The position numbers and the translations under genes are program-made. Below, piece after piece: positions 55,674-64,000 of a stretch of 64,000 nucleotides of DNA. How positions within the stretch are numbered: the stretch's first letter is position 1; every line of letters starts with the position of its first letter. Source of the DNA: DATAFF01 sp963744915 (GTDB taxonomy: Bacteria; Pseudomonadota; Alphaproteobacteria; Rhizobiales; Aestuariivirgaceae); NCBI GenBank assembly GCA_963744915.1, contig CAVUUY010000011.1, positions 129,711 to 193,710 on the forward strand. The letters are read 5' to 3'. The notes beneath the pieces were generated by a model. It was not told the origin of the DNA. It worked only from the letters and a program-made list of their open reading frames with translations, and did no database searches.

Positions 55674-56478
55674 TGTTATCTGCTGGTGTGATCGGACAAG
55701 GAATGCGACGCGACGAGATCCAAAGAGCCGCGGAACTGCTGTTCAAAGCAAGGTCTGGGTCGTTCCAATTGGAGCGGCTTCCTGAGAACCTCACGCCGGC
55801 AAACCTTGACGATGCCCTAGAAATTCAAGCAGAATTGTTTCAGATGCTTGGTGGCTCACAGGTAGGTTGGTTTCTTGGTGGCACCAATGGAAGTACACAT
55901 TTCCCAACCCCATATGCGGCCCCGATTTTGACTGGAGCCCTACACGACAGTGGGGCAGTCTTTAGAAAAGCCGACTTTCTCACCTTCGATATCGACGTGG
56001 AGTTCGGATTCACGTTTGGTCAAGAACTCCGACCGCAACCGGATGGGTATCAAGTGTCCGACATCCTAGAAGCGGTTGAATCCATTCACCCAACACTCGA
56101 TATCGTAAATGCACATTTTAAGGATCTTGAGAGAGTGGGGTGGCCCAGCGCTGTGGCTGATAACGGGAGTGATGGAGTCGTTGTCCGAGGTCCGGGTATG
56201 CCGCTGAAATTGGCTGGCGATCTAAATTCTATAGACGTGAAATTGATCGTGAACGGGCGTCATGTTCTTTCTGGTACTGGCCAAAGGATCATGGGGAACC
56301 CAGTCGAGGCCCTTTGTTGGTTCGTCAACGACATGGGAAAAAGAGGCCAACGATTCGGAGGAGCGACTTTCTGGCAACCGGATCTTGCACCGATATCTAT
56401 GCCGGAAAGATCGGGGATCGTGTGGTTGCAGACTTTGGTCGTGTTGGGAACGTGACGACGGATTATGTCAATTCATAA
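55673..56478 (+). pseudogene. 2-keto-4-pentenoate hydratase/fumarylacetoacetate hydrolase-fold protein, frameshifted
   Basis: The ATG at 55673 overlaps the preceding stop. Clear FAH-type text includes RRDEIQRAAELLFKAR, DDALEIQAEL, ADFLTFDIDVEFGFTFGQEL with the acidic metal site, and IMGNPVEALCWFVNDMGKRG. Near 56360 one base is lost; the true end LATGSCTDIYAGKIGDRVVA followed by DFGRVGNV is read in another frame to a TAA at 56478. Members hydrate or cleave 2-oxo acids; here it may act on a ureide-derived or linked acid. Confidence 0.75.
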
Positions 56479-56561
56479 ATCACTGGCGTGACGCCGCGTA
56501 GGCATTGACCTGTTCTCGAGGCCTAACCGACACATTAGCCTAATGAAGGAACCGCGACCAG

Positions 56562-58125
56562 ATGCAGTCGAATTTATTGGACGCTGGGTTCGTCCGCTGG
56601 GCTAGAGATCACGCGGTACCAATTGATTTCGAATCGACCGTGTATAATCACAAAGAGCTTGAGCCGTTTCGCAAAGTAGTCGGCAACGCCTCGATCGTTT
56701 GCTTGGGCGAGAGTCAACACTGACGTGCGGGAATTTGTCGCGCTCGCACCCGAGTGTTCCGATTCCTTGCCGAAGAGCTTGGATTCACTACTTTTGTGTT
56801 CGAATCTGACTTGCTAAAAAGCAGAATTGTCGACGAATACATCACGGGAAAACACAATCGCGCTGATGAAGCCTACCTTGCCATAGGATACCTCTTCGGT
56901 GCCTGGCGCGAAATGCGAGATCTGATAGAATGGATGCGCGCACGCAATTCATCGCGAGATGAAACAAATCAGTTGCGATTCTATGGAATGGACGGCAGTG
57001 GGGACTGGATAACAACGGCGCCAGCCTTAGAGTTTGTCTGTAACTTTCTTGACACCGTCGACCCTAGTCGTGCAGCGGTAATTCGCCGAGATCTTCTTCC
57101 GCTAGCACACTCATTAACCTTCGAAAATGCACTTCAAACTTCTAAGGGCTCCGTCCTAGATTTGGTCGACGGCGTCTCTTCAGTGTCCACTCTGCTGCAA
57201 ATTGAGAACATGCATTATGTGCAGGGCACAAATAGCAATGAGTTTGATTGGGCCAACCAGGCTTCCCTTGCTGCCTTGCAAATAGCAATGATTATACGAC
57301 AGACAAATGAAGGGTCAGATCGCCGATTTCGAGTGTGGTGGAACCTTCGTGATGCCGGTATGGTGCGCCATTTTGCTATGGATTTATCAGCGCGAGAAAT
57401 CAAAAGGGGGCATCCTCGTAGGTGCACATAACATTCATCTGCAACGTTATTTTGCGAGAGAACTGGATTTTCAACAAAGCACTATGGGTCAGCATCTCTC
57501 ATTATTGCTCCGATCTGAAGAAATCGTCATGATTGCAGGCACGAATGGGCACAGTATCAAGCCAAATGATCCACCAGCGAAGGACAGCTTCCAAGCACTA
57601 TTAGGATGTGTCGGTGAACAATCATTCATTGTTGATCTCAGAGACGCGACAACGGATCCTGTTGCTTCCATGGCACTCGAAGTGGAGCGTCCCGAGCGCA
57701 CAAACACCATGTATCATCCCATCAAAGCAGGGGAAGCTTGGGATGCAATACTCTATTTTGATCGCATCCAGCTTGATGAGATGCCATCGCCGTCTCCGAT
57801 ATCGCAGCCGTTCACCCAACTGAGCCCCGTGGACTTAGAGGCGTTCGCTGGTACCTTCGATGTGGAGGGCATCGTAGGATTTCCGGTCGTGCTCCAGATA
57901 TCGGTCGAAAACGGCCGCCTAGTAAGCAATGGTCTTGACTCGGACGGCGAGCTTTTTCCAATGCATAGGTCAGAGTTGCTGCGGATCGGAACTTCACGCT
58001 TTGTGTGGATGGATTGGCCACTTGAACTCCAATTCGAGCTCGATTTTACTGGAATTGGAATGGCCGTAGTGGTTTGCGAGCGGGGAAAAATTAGCGGTTA
58101 TCGTGGGCTCCGACGCAACGGTTGA
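56562..58125 (+). pseudogene. erythromycin esterase-family protein, several lesions
   Basis: The ATG at 56562 leads to ELEPFRKVVGNASIVCLGES then QH and a stop at 56721. DVREFVAL (one base over) and VFRFLAEELGFTTFVFESDL (original frame) recover the family text E-x-x-H...REF. Later SDRRFRVWWNLRDAGMVRHF and, after a shift near 57405 at a G run, GGILVGAHNIHLQRYF complete the catalytic His/Glu fold. A C-terminal extension (residues after about 420) is beta-rich. These enzymes hydrolyse esters or related bonds; in this operon the original substrate is unknown. Confidence 0.7.
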
Positions 58126-58188
58126 ATCCTACATTAAACCGCTGTAGAGACGACCAAGCAATTCCACGAAGACGATCACTGGTTGCAA

Positions 58189-59187
58189 ATGAACTTCAGA
58201 CCAACACGTTCTCAACAAGCCACTACAAATACGAGAGGTCATTTGCATGGATTTTCTAGCGTGCTTAAACGATGGCTTCACTATGAGGTCGTAAGTGCTT
58301 ATATTTTATGCTCTCCAATACTGGTAGTTCTTCTTCTAACATTGGTAGCTCCAATGGTCGCATTGGTCCTGATCAGCTTCTGGACTCAAGTACACTTTGA
58401 CTTTGATCGGAGATTAACATTTGCAAATTTACTTGACAATTGTTTCCATTTCCAATACTGATTTGCGGTTTTGGTCGAACCCTTTTGATGCTCTTACAAA
58501 TCCAATTTATCTACGACTGCTCGCGAAATCGATAACAATGTCGCTGGCGGCGACGGTGGCTGCAGTCGCGCTAGCATATCCGCTTGCATATTTTCTAGCT
58601 TTCAAGGTGCATCGCAACAAATTAATGTGGTTGATACTGGTTACACTACCATTCTGGACGAGTTACCTGCTCCGAGTGTTTTCGTGGAAGGTTATACTTG
58701 GCTTCAATGGCGTTATCAATTCGAGCCTTCTTAAGCTCGGCCTGGTAAGCCAACCTCTCGAATTCCTGCTTTACAACCCAGCAGCTGTAACCATCACGCT
58801 TGCCCATGCGTGGGCCGCGTTCGCGGTCCTTCCAATTTACGTTTCTCTGCAAAAGATCGATCCTTCATTACTCGAGGCAGCTACGGATCTTGGCGATGGT
58901 GCGCTCCGACGTTTTTTTCGTGTCACGTTTCCACTTTCTCTCCCCGGGACAATCACTGCATTCCTCCTAGTTTTCATTCCGACGGTCGGCGATTATGTAA
59001 CGCCGAATCTCGTGGTGGAACATCGGGTTTAATGATTGGCGATATGATTCAGGCACTCTTTGGAAAAGCTAATAATGCGCCTCTCGGCGCTGCAGTTGCG
59101 ATTGTCTCAATGCTCGTCACCAGCGCGCTGGTGCTGGCGTTCCTCGCCGCCATTCACATGCTTCGCACTCGCAGGTGGAGGAAGTGA
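58189..59187 (+). pseudogene. ABC transporter permease, PotB type, frameshifted twice
   Basis: The first part has a membrane helix (VVSAYILCSPILVVLLLTLV), then a stop at 58461. Another frame carries ITMSLAATVAAVALAYPLAY, TLPFWTSYLLRVFSWKVILG and the EAA loop LLEAATDLGDGALRRFFRVT. A second shift near 59020 leads into GLMIGDMIQALFGKANNAPL and the last helix. Part of the polyamine-type importer with the following permease and ATPase. Confidence 0.8.
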
Positions 59188-59987
59188 ATGGGCCACCAAA
59201 AAAGGTTAGCTGGTTGCTGATTTATGCGGTGTTTTACCTTGTGTTCCTCTATGGACCGGCCTTATTGATTCTACTGTTCTCCTTTAACGATAGCATCTAT
59301 ATCGTGTTTCCGCTTAGCGGCTTCACGTTGGGCTGGTACGAAGATCTGGTGAAAAACTCCGAGATGCTTCGCGCCCTGAAAAACAGTGTGGTCGTTGCCG
59401 GTTTTGTATCTCTGGTAGCAACGATTTTGGGTCTCTTTGGAGGAAGAGCACTCACTCGTTACATATTTCCGGGTCGAAAAGTGATTGCAACTGCTGTTGC
59501 TGTGCCGCTAGCTATTCCTTCACTAATTCTAGGGATCGGATTGCTTGTTATCGCACGCCGAATTCTTGGTGTCGAATTATCCCTGGTCACGGTGGCAGCC
59601 GGACATTTGCTAATTTGCCTTCCAATATCGTTGTTTGCCCTAATTTCGACCATGGAAAATTTTGATCGAACACTAGAGGAAGCTTCGCTGGATCTCGGCG
59701 AGAATGCCTGGATGACTTTCTGGCGAGTAACCTTTCCCTTGTCACTCCCGGGTGTGGTCGCCAGTATTCTGCTGTGCTTCACCGTATCCTTCGATGAATT
59801 CGTGCTAGCGTTCTTCCTCACTGGCAACGAGGCGACACTGCCCGTCTACGTTTACAGTCAGCTTCGGTTTCCTGATAAGCTACCTAGTGTGCTCGCGCTG
59901 GCTTCGTGCGTGCTGGCATTATCATTTTCAGTTGTCACGGTCGCAGAGTTCGTAAGGCAGCGTGGAACAACATCTCTTGGAGGCTAA
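59175..59987 (+). CDS. ABC transporter permease, PotC type
   Basis: 270 residues from the GTG at 59175; a GTG at 59184 that overlaps the preceding stop (GTGA) is an alternative. Six membrane helices are evident (LLIYAVFYLVFLYGPALLIL; VAVPLAIPSLILGIGLLVIA; LSFSVVTVAEFV at the end), and the EAA loop is LEEASLDLGENAWMTFWRVT. It is the only clearly undamaged gene of the operon, but with broken partners it cannot form a transporter unless they come from elsewhere. Confidence 0.85.
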   Translation: MEEVNGPPKKVSWLLIYAVFYLVFLYGPALLILLFSFNDSIYIVFPLSGFTLGWYEDLVKNSEMLRALKNSVVVAGFVSLVATILGLFGGRALTRYIFPGRKVIATAVAVPLAIPSLILGIGLLVIARRILGVELSLVTVAAGHLLICLPISLFALISTMENFDRTLEEASLDLGENAWMTFWRVTFPLSLPGVVASILLCFTVSFDEFVLAFFLTGNEATLPVYVYSQLRFPDKLPSVLALASCVLALSFSVVTVAEFVRQRGTTSLGG

Positions 59988-59993
59988 TAGCGG

Positions 59994-61087
59994 GTGAGCG
60001 GTGAAACTCCAGTCATCTCATGCCGTAGTGTGTCCAAACAATTTGGTGCGATTTATGCTGTGAACGATGTTAGTTTTGCGATAGAACGAGGAGCTTTTTT
60101 TTCTCTTCTTGGTCCATCGGGGTGCGGGAAGACGACACTATTGAGACTGCTCGCGGGTTTTATTGCACCAACAAAAGGTGAAATTTTTATTGATAACGAG
60201 TCAATGACTTATGTCCCGCCAAACAAGCGGCCCACAAACATGGTTTTTCAGAATTACGCTATTTTTCCACATCTGAACGTGTTCGAAAATATAGCGTATG
60301 GACTACGATCAAGGGGTTTCTCTCGATCCGAGATGGCCAAGGTTGTAAATGAGGCGCTAGAACTTATCAAGATGACTGGCTACGGGTCACGCCGGCCCAA
60401 CGAGTTGTCAGGGGGCGAACGTCAGCGGGTTGCTCTAGCACGGGCCCTTGTATGTCGGCCAAAGGTGCTCCTCCTTGATGAACCACTCGGCGCGCTCGAC
60501 AAACGACTGCGGGAGGAAATGCAGATTGAGCTACGCACGATACAAAGGGCTGTCGGAATAACCTTCGTTCTCGTGACTCACGATCAAGAAGAAGCTCTCA
60601 CAATGAGCGATATGATCGCCGTGATGTCACAGGGAAGAATCCTTCAAACCGCCGCTCCTGTAGAACTGTATGAAAACCCGAATTGCAAAGAGGTTGCCAG
60701 CTTCATAGGAAGCATGAATTTTTTTAGTGGAGTGGTTTCAGGCTACCAGGGGAAACACATCCTCATCGATGCTGGGGCTCTTGGAATACTTCGCGTTAGC
60801 TCGCGCAATGAAATTCCACAAAATCAGCGGATTACGGGTCCGCGGTGCGGCCGGAGAAAATCGAGCTTGCTTGGGACGTGCCGATCAATGCGGAAAACCT
60901 GCTACGGGGGAGGATAGCGACTGAAGCATATCTAGGTGACAGGAGCCATTACTACATAGAATTGGAAGATCAAGCTTCTAAAATAGCGGTTGCTCGGCAA
61001 AACGCGCGCCCCACTGAGAGCGGTGTAATGAATGTATCGGGATTAGTTTGGCTTGCTGCTGGCAGGCTGATCACTCCATTCTGCTAA
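59994..61087 (+). pseudogene. ABC transporter ATP-binding protein, PotA type, frameshifted in the TOBE domain
   Basis: The GTG at 59994 follows GGAGG. The nucleotide-binding domain is intact: Walker A LLGPSGCGKTTLL, Q-loop FQNYAIFPH, signature LSGGERQRVALARAL, Walker B LLLDEPLGALD and H-loop THDQEEAL. Near 60840 a shift breaks the C-terminal TOBE domain, whose remainder (RPEKIELAWDVPINAENLLR, IATEAYLGDRSHYYIELED) reads in another frame to 61087. The ATPase itself could still fold, but regulatory and dimer contacts would be lost. Confidence 0.82.
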
Positions 61088-61424
61088 CGGAGTGAGCATC
61101 TTTACGAACACAGGCGCTGTGGGAAAGCCCATCCATTTCTCGTCTGCGGCATTGATAATTGTGATATGTCCGCCTACCAGTTCTTCGCGAGCTCGACCGG
61201 GGTGGGAAAGAACGAGTTGTGCTCTGAAGTCGACTGGTCTCGTGACCTGCTCCTCTGAAATGTCCTCGCTTTGAGGTCAGCCTGGCATCCTGAAAGAGGA
61301 GACAGGCAATGAAGCGATCGAGGTTTTCCGAGGAGCAGATCATCGGGATTCTGAAAGAGCATCAGGCGGGGCTTTCGGCCGGGGAATTGTGCCGCAAATA
61401 CGGGATCAGCGACGCGACCTTTTA

Positions 61425-62587
61425 TACCAATTTCCAGAGCGGCTGACTCTCTGGGATTCCCGAATCACTTGCAAAATGATTCAAAGTGGCAAACGGAGGG
61501 GTTTGCCATGGGACGAGCCATTGCGATGAGGTCGGATTACACGAGCAAGGAAGTCCGGCGGCTGGCGAAGCGATCGGACGACGTCGGGCAGGCGCGAAGG
61601 CTTTTGGCGATTGCGGCGGTGCTCGATGGCGCCTCCCGCGAAGAAGCCGCAAAGATCGGCGGCATGGAGCGTCAGACGTTGCGAGACTGGGTAATCCGGT
61701 TCAACGATGTCGGACCCGAAGGTCTGAGCAACAAGCCTTCTCCTGGTGCACCGGGCAAACTCCACGCCGTGCACAAAGAGTTTCTCGCTCGTCTCATCGA
61801 CGAGGGGCCGGTCCCTGCGATTAATGGCGTGGTGCGCTGGCGGGCCTGCGACCTGGTCAAGCAATTGCACGCTCAGTTCGGTCTGTCGGTATCGGATGCC
61901 ACGGTTTACCGGGCGCTCAAGGAATTGGGTTTTTCGCATGTGAGCGCCCGGCCCAAGGCCTACAGGCAGAATCCCCATGCCATTGAGGCGTTCAAAAAAA
62001 TTTCGCCGGGAGCGTGGCGGAGATCTGCGAGGAACTCGCGCCGGGCACACCGGTAGAGGTGTGGTTCCAAGACGAGATGCGCGTCGGACAGAAGAACAAG
62101 CTCACCTATCGCTGGGCGAGGAAAGGCTCGCGTCCTCGGGCGATCTATGATCAACGCACGGAGTCAGCCTATCTGTTTGGCGCGGTATGTCCAGAACGCG
62201 GCGCCGGCGCCGCCCTCGTGCTGCCAGCCTGCAACAGCGAAGCCATGCAGCTTCATCTCGATGAGATCGCCGCCAAGGTCACCCCTGGCGCCCACGCAGT
62301 TGTCATCCTTGATCAAGCCGGTTGGCATGGTGCGAAAGACCTCAAGATCCCAAGCAATATCTCGCTCCTGCCACTGCCGCCGCGCTCGCCTGAGCTCAAC
62401 AGCCAGGAAAACATCTGGCAGTTCATCCGTCAGAACTGGCTGTCAAACCGTATCTTCCAATCCTTCGACGACATCGTCGATCACTGCTGTGATGCCTGGA
62501 ACGCCCTGATCGACCAACCCTGGAAAATCATGTCCATCGCCTACCGCGACTGGGCAGTCACCGGTCAATCATTCTGAGGGTGGGTAT
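61425..62587 (+). mobile_element. IS630-family element inserted at a TA site
   Basis: About 1163 bases, flanked by TA at 61423-61424 and 62588-62589, the TA duplication expected of the IS630/Tc1 group. Removing it and one TA restores the orfA text 'ttt tac atc tgg'. The ends (TACCAATTTCC; complement of GGGTAT) share only a short imperfect repeat. Confidence 0.82.
61508..62577 (+). CDS. IS630-family transposase, two overlapping frames
   Basis: The first frame (61508-62056) has the HTH part: SDYTSKEVRRLAKRSDDVGQ, EEAAKIGGMERQTLRDWVIR, SVSDATVYRALKELGF. The second (from 62014) holds the DDE domain: EVWFQDEMRVGQ, VVILDQAGWHGAKDL and SPELNSQENIWQFIRQ. They join at a run of seven A (about 61993-61999), a classic slippery site; programmed frameshifting is known in IS630 members, so the gene may be functional rather than broken. 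Confidence 0.85.
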
Positions 62588-62648
62588 TACATCTGGCGCA
62601 GAAGCTACGGCGGCATGGAAGTGTCGGAGGCCAGGCGGCGATAACGTA

Positions 62649-64000
62649 GGGTTCTTTTCGCAAATAGGATTTTGGTTGGCGGCCCCGACTTCGGGCTTGA
62701 GTGGTAGTCAGCGACGACGTGACCATTTAAGACGAGGAGCACAGAGCCACCATGGGAGATGATAGCGAAAGAGTGTTGTCGAACGTCATCAAAATCGACG
62801 ACGAGCGGATCAAGGGCCATCTCGACCGGATCGTCCGTGGGACGGTGGAGGAGACGCTGAACGCGCTTTTGGATGCGGAGGCCGAGCGCCTTGTGGGCGC
62901 CAGTCGCTACGAGCGTAGCGAGGAGCGAAGGGACTACCGCTCCGGTCATTACGAGCGCCAGCTGCACACCAAGGCCGGCGAGGTGACGCTGAAGGTGCCG
63001 AAGCTCCGGGCGCAGACCCTGGACACGGCCATCATCGAGCGCTACCGGCGGCGGGAGAGTTCGGTGGAAGAGGCGCTGATGGAAATGTATTTGGCGGGCG
63101 TCTCAGTCCGCCGGGTCGAGGACATCACCGAGGCGCTGTGGGGCACGCGGGTGAGCCCGTCTGCAGTGAGCGACCTCAACAAGAAGATCTATGAGCGGAT
63201 CGAGGCCTGGCGCAACCAGCCGATCACGGGCACGCATCCTTACGTCTATCTCGACGGCATCGTCATGAAGCGCAGCTGGGCTGGGGAGGTGCGGAACGTC
63301 TCCCTCCTCGTGGCGATCGGCGTGAATGCCGAGGGCTACCGCGAGATTCTGGGCATCTGCGAAGGCGCCAAGGAGGACAAATCCGGCTGGAGCGGCTTCC
63401 TCAAGCATCTGAAGGAGCGCGGCCTTTCCGGGGTCCAGCTCATCATCTCCGATGCCTGCCTCGGGCTGATGGAGAGCGCGGCCGAGATCTATCCCGATGC
63501 GCTCTGGCAGCGCTGCGTGGTTCACTTCTACCGCAACGTCTTCAGCCATGTGCCGGCGACGAAGGTGCGAAAGGTGGCCCTCATGCTCAAGGCCATCCAT
63601 GCCGGTGAGAGCCGGGACGCGGCGAAGAAGAAGGCCATGGAAGTGATCGCCCGGCTCAGGGAGATGAAGCTTTGGAAGGCGTCCGAGCTCGTGGAGCAGG
63701 CGGTGGACGAAACGCTTGCCTACTACGCCTTCCCCGAAGAGCACTGGCGCCGTATCAGGACCAACAATCCGCTCGAGCGCCTCATGCGCGAGATCCGGCG
63801 GCGAACCCGTGTCGTCGGCGCCTTTCCCGACGGCCAGTCCTGTCTCAATCTCGCGGCCGCCAGGCTCCGCCACATCGCTGGGACCAGCTGGTCCGCCAAG
63901 CGCTACCTCAACATGGACATTTTGGTGCAGAAAACGAGTGAACCACTGACCGCTTGAGCCAAGGACGGGCACCGCTCAGCCAAAATCATTTTGCGAAAGA
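62649..64000 (+). mobile_element. IS256-family element, right end at or beyond the window edge
   Basis: The left terminal repeat near 62652 (TTCTTTTCGCAAATAGGATT) matches the inverse of the right end (63970-64000, complement TCTTTCGCAAAATGATTTTG) with few differences. Between them lies one transposase. The left boundary cuts the IS3 orfA relic. The target duplication cannot be seen because the right flank is outside. Confidence 0.85.
62752..63957 (+). CDS. IS256-family (mutator-type) transposase
   Basis: 401 residues, full length and undamaged. Family marks are the N-terminal ALLDAEAERLVGASRYERSE, GHYERQLHTKAGEVTLKVPK, then the DDE domain with YVYLDGIVMK (first Asp), LIISDACLGLMES (second Asp), WQRCVVHFYRNV (C/D...H helix), and the Glu in ERLMREIRRRTRVVGAFPDG. 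The frame supports a recently active element. Confidence 0.95.
   Translation: MGDDSERVLSNVIKIDDERIKGHLDRIVRGTVEETLNALLDAEAERLVGASRYERSEERRDYRSGHYERQLHTKAGEVTLKVPKLRAQTLDTAIIERYRRRESSVEEALMEMYLAGVSVRRVEDITEALWGTRVSPSAVSDLNKKIYERIEAWRNQPITGTHPYVYLDGIVMKRSWAGEVRNVSLLVAIGVNAEGYREILGICEGAKEDKSGWSGFLKHLKERGLSGVQLIISDACLGLMESAAEIYPDALWQRCVVHFYRNVFSHVPATKVRKVALMLKAIHAGESRDAAKKKAMEVIARLREMKLWKASELVEQAVDETLAYYAFPEEHWRRIRTNNPLERLMREIRRRTRVVGAFPDGQSCLNLAAARLRHIAGTSWSAKRYLNMDILVQKTSEPLTA

Larger units (their letters stand above)
61243..62648 (+). mobile_element. IS3-family element, copy 2, left fragment split by IS630 and cut by IS256
   Basis: The left end TGACCTGCTCCTCTG begins at 61243, and an orfA start (MKRSRFSEEQIIGILKEHQA) follows at 61309. 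The orfA frame runs to 61424, is interrupted by the IS630 element, and resumes at 62588 with YIWRRSYGGMEVSEARR before it is lost at the IS256 boundary. It is closely similar to copy 1 and points the same way. No orfB remains. Confidence 0.85.

Noticed and set aside
37670..64000. Frameshifts as sequencing errors
   Set aside because: The first 37 kb contains dozens of intact genes with similar homopolymers and no shifts, while lesions in the island include substitutions, stops and truncations; decay is the simpler reading. Short-read checking would settle it.
1..64000. CRISPR array or known phage-defence cluster
   Set aside because: No regularly spaced short repeats and no Cas, restriction, toxin-antitoxin or similar genes were seen.

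Overview
This window looks like chromosomal DNA of an alphaproteobacterium, most likely Hyphomicrobiales (Bradyrhizobium/Rhodopseudomonas-like). The reasons are high GC and codon use in the first 37 kb, a Zur-type Fur protein beside ispG, 'GPKTxEGKxxSxxNALKHGLS'-type accessory proteins, adenylate cyclase/TolB/TPR fusions, and IS families common in rhizobia. Genus is an inference; no rRNA or other marker is present.

Region 1 (1-20,991) is intact host-like sequence. It holds the 3' end of a cytochrome c gene, a VOC dioxygenase-like gene, and an overlapping trio (Wzx-like flippase, GNAT, cupin/JmjC-like oxygenase). Next come ispG, a Zur-like regulator with a palindromic operator touching its start codon, an Asp/Glu racemase-like enzyme, a stand-alone response regulator and several very small genes. 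A catabolic block follows: pirin, two Ldh-family oxidoreductases, an enoyl-CoA hydratase co-transcribed with a TetR regulator, and a Baeyer-Villiger-type monooxygenase. Two striking palindromes lie at its divergent promoters. The region ends with an exported S9 peptidase, a coiled-coil/low-complexity small protein, and a JmjC-like protein converging on a SET-domain protein.

Region 2 (21,094-30,698) is a tightly packed minus-strand operon of five genes with no confident family assignment, dominated by an 1815-residue beta-rich protein. It is the best candidate here for an undescribed system. Region 3 (30,921-37,669) is a set of small-molecule metabolism genes: ATC-hydrolase-like, orphan ABC binding protein, M24 peptidase, LLM flavin oxidoreductase, tautomerase, alpha/beta hydrolase and aldo/keto reductase.

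Region 4 (about 37.7-64 kb) is a decayed genomic island of lower GC. It holds relics of two related integrases, phage-like genes, regulator and HNH fragments, a broken cyclase-TolB-TPR gene with a freed tandem TPR copy, a second broken TolB/TPR gene, and a TfuA fragment. An eight-gene ureide/polyamine-type uptake and catabolism operon (52,939-61,087) has only one gene clearly intact. That operon lies between two same-direction IS3-family copies. The left copy is split by an IS110/IS1111-type element; the right copy is split by an IS630 element and cut by an IS256 element that reaches the window edge. Genes in the first 37 kb show no such frameshifts, so the damage in region 4 looks like real decay rather than base-calling error.
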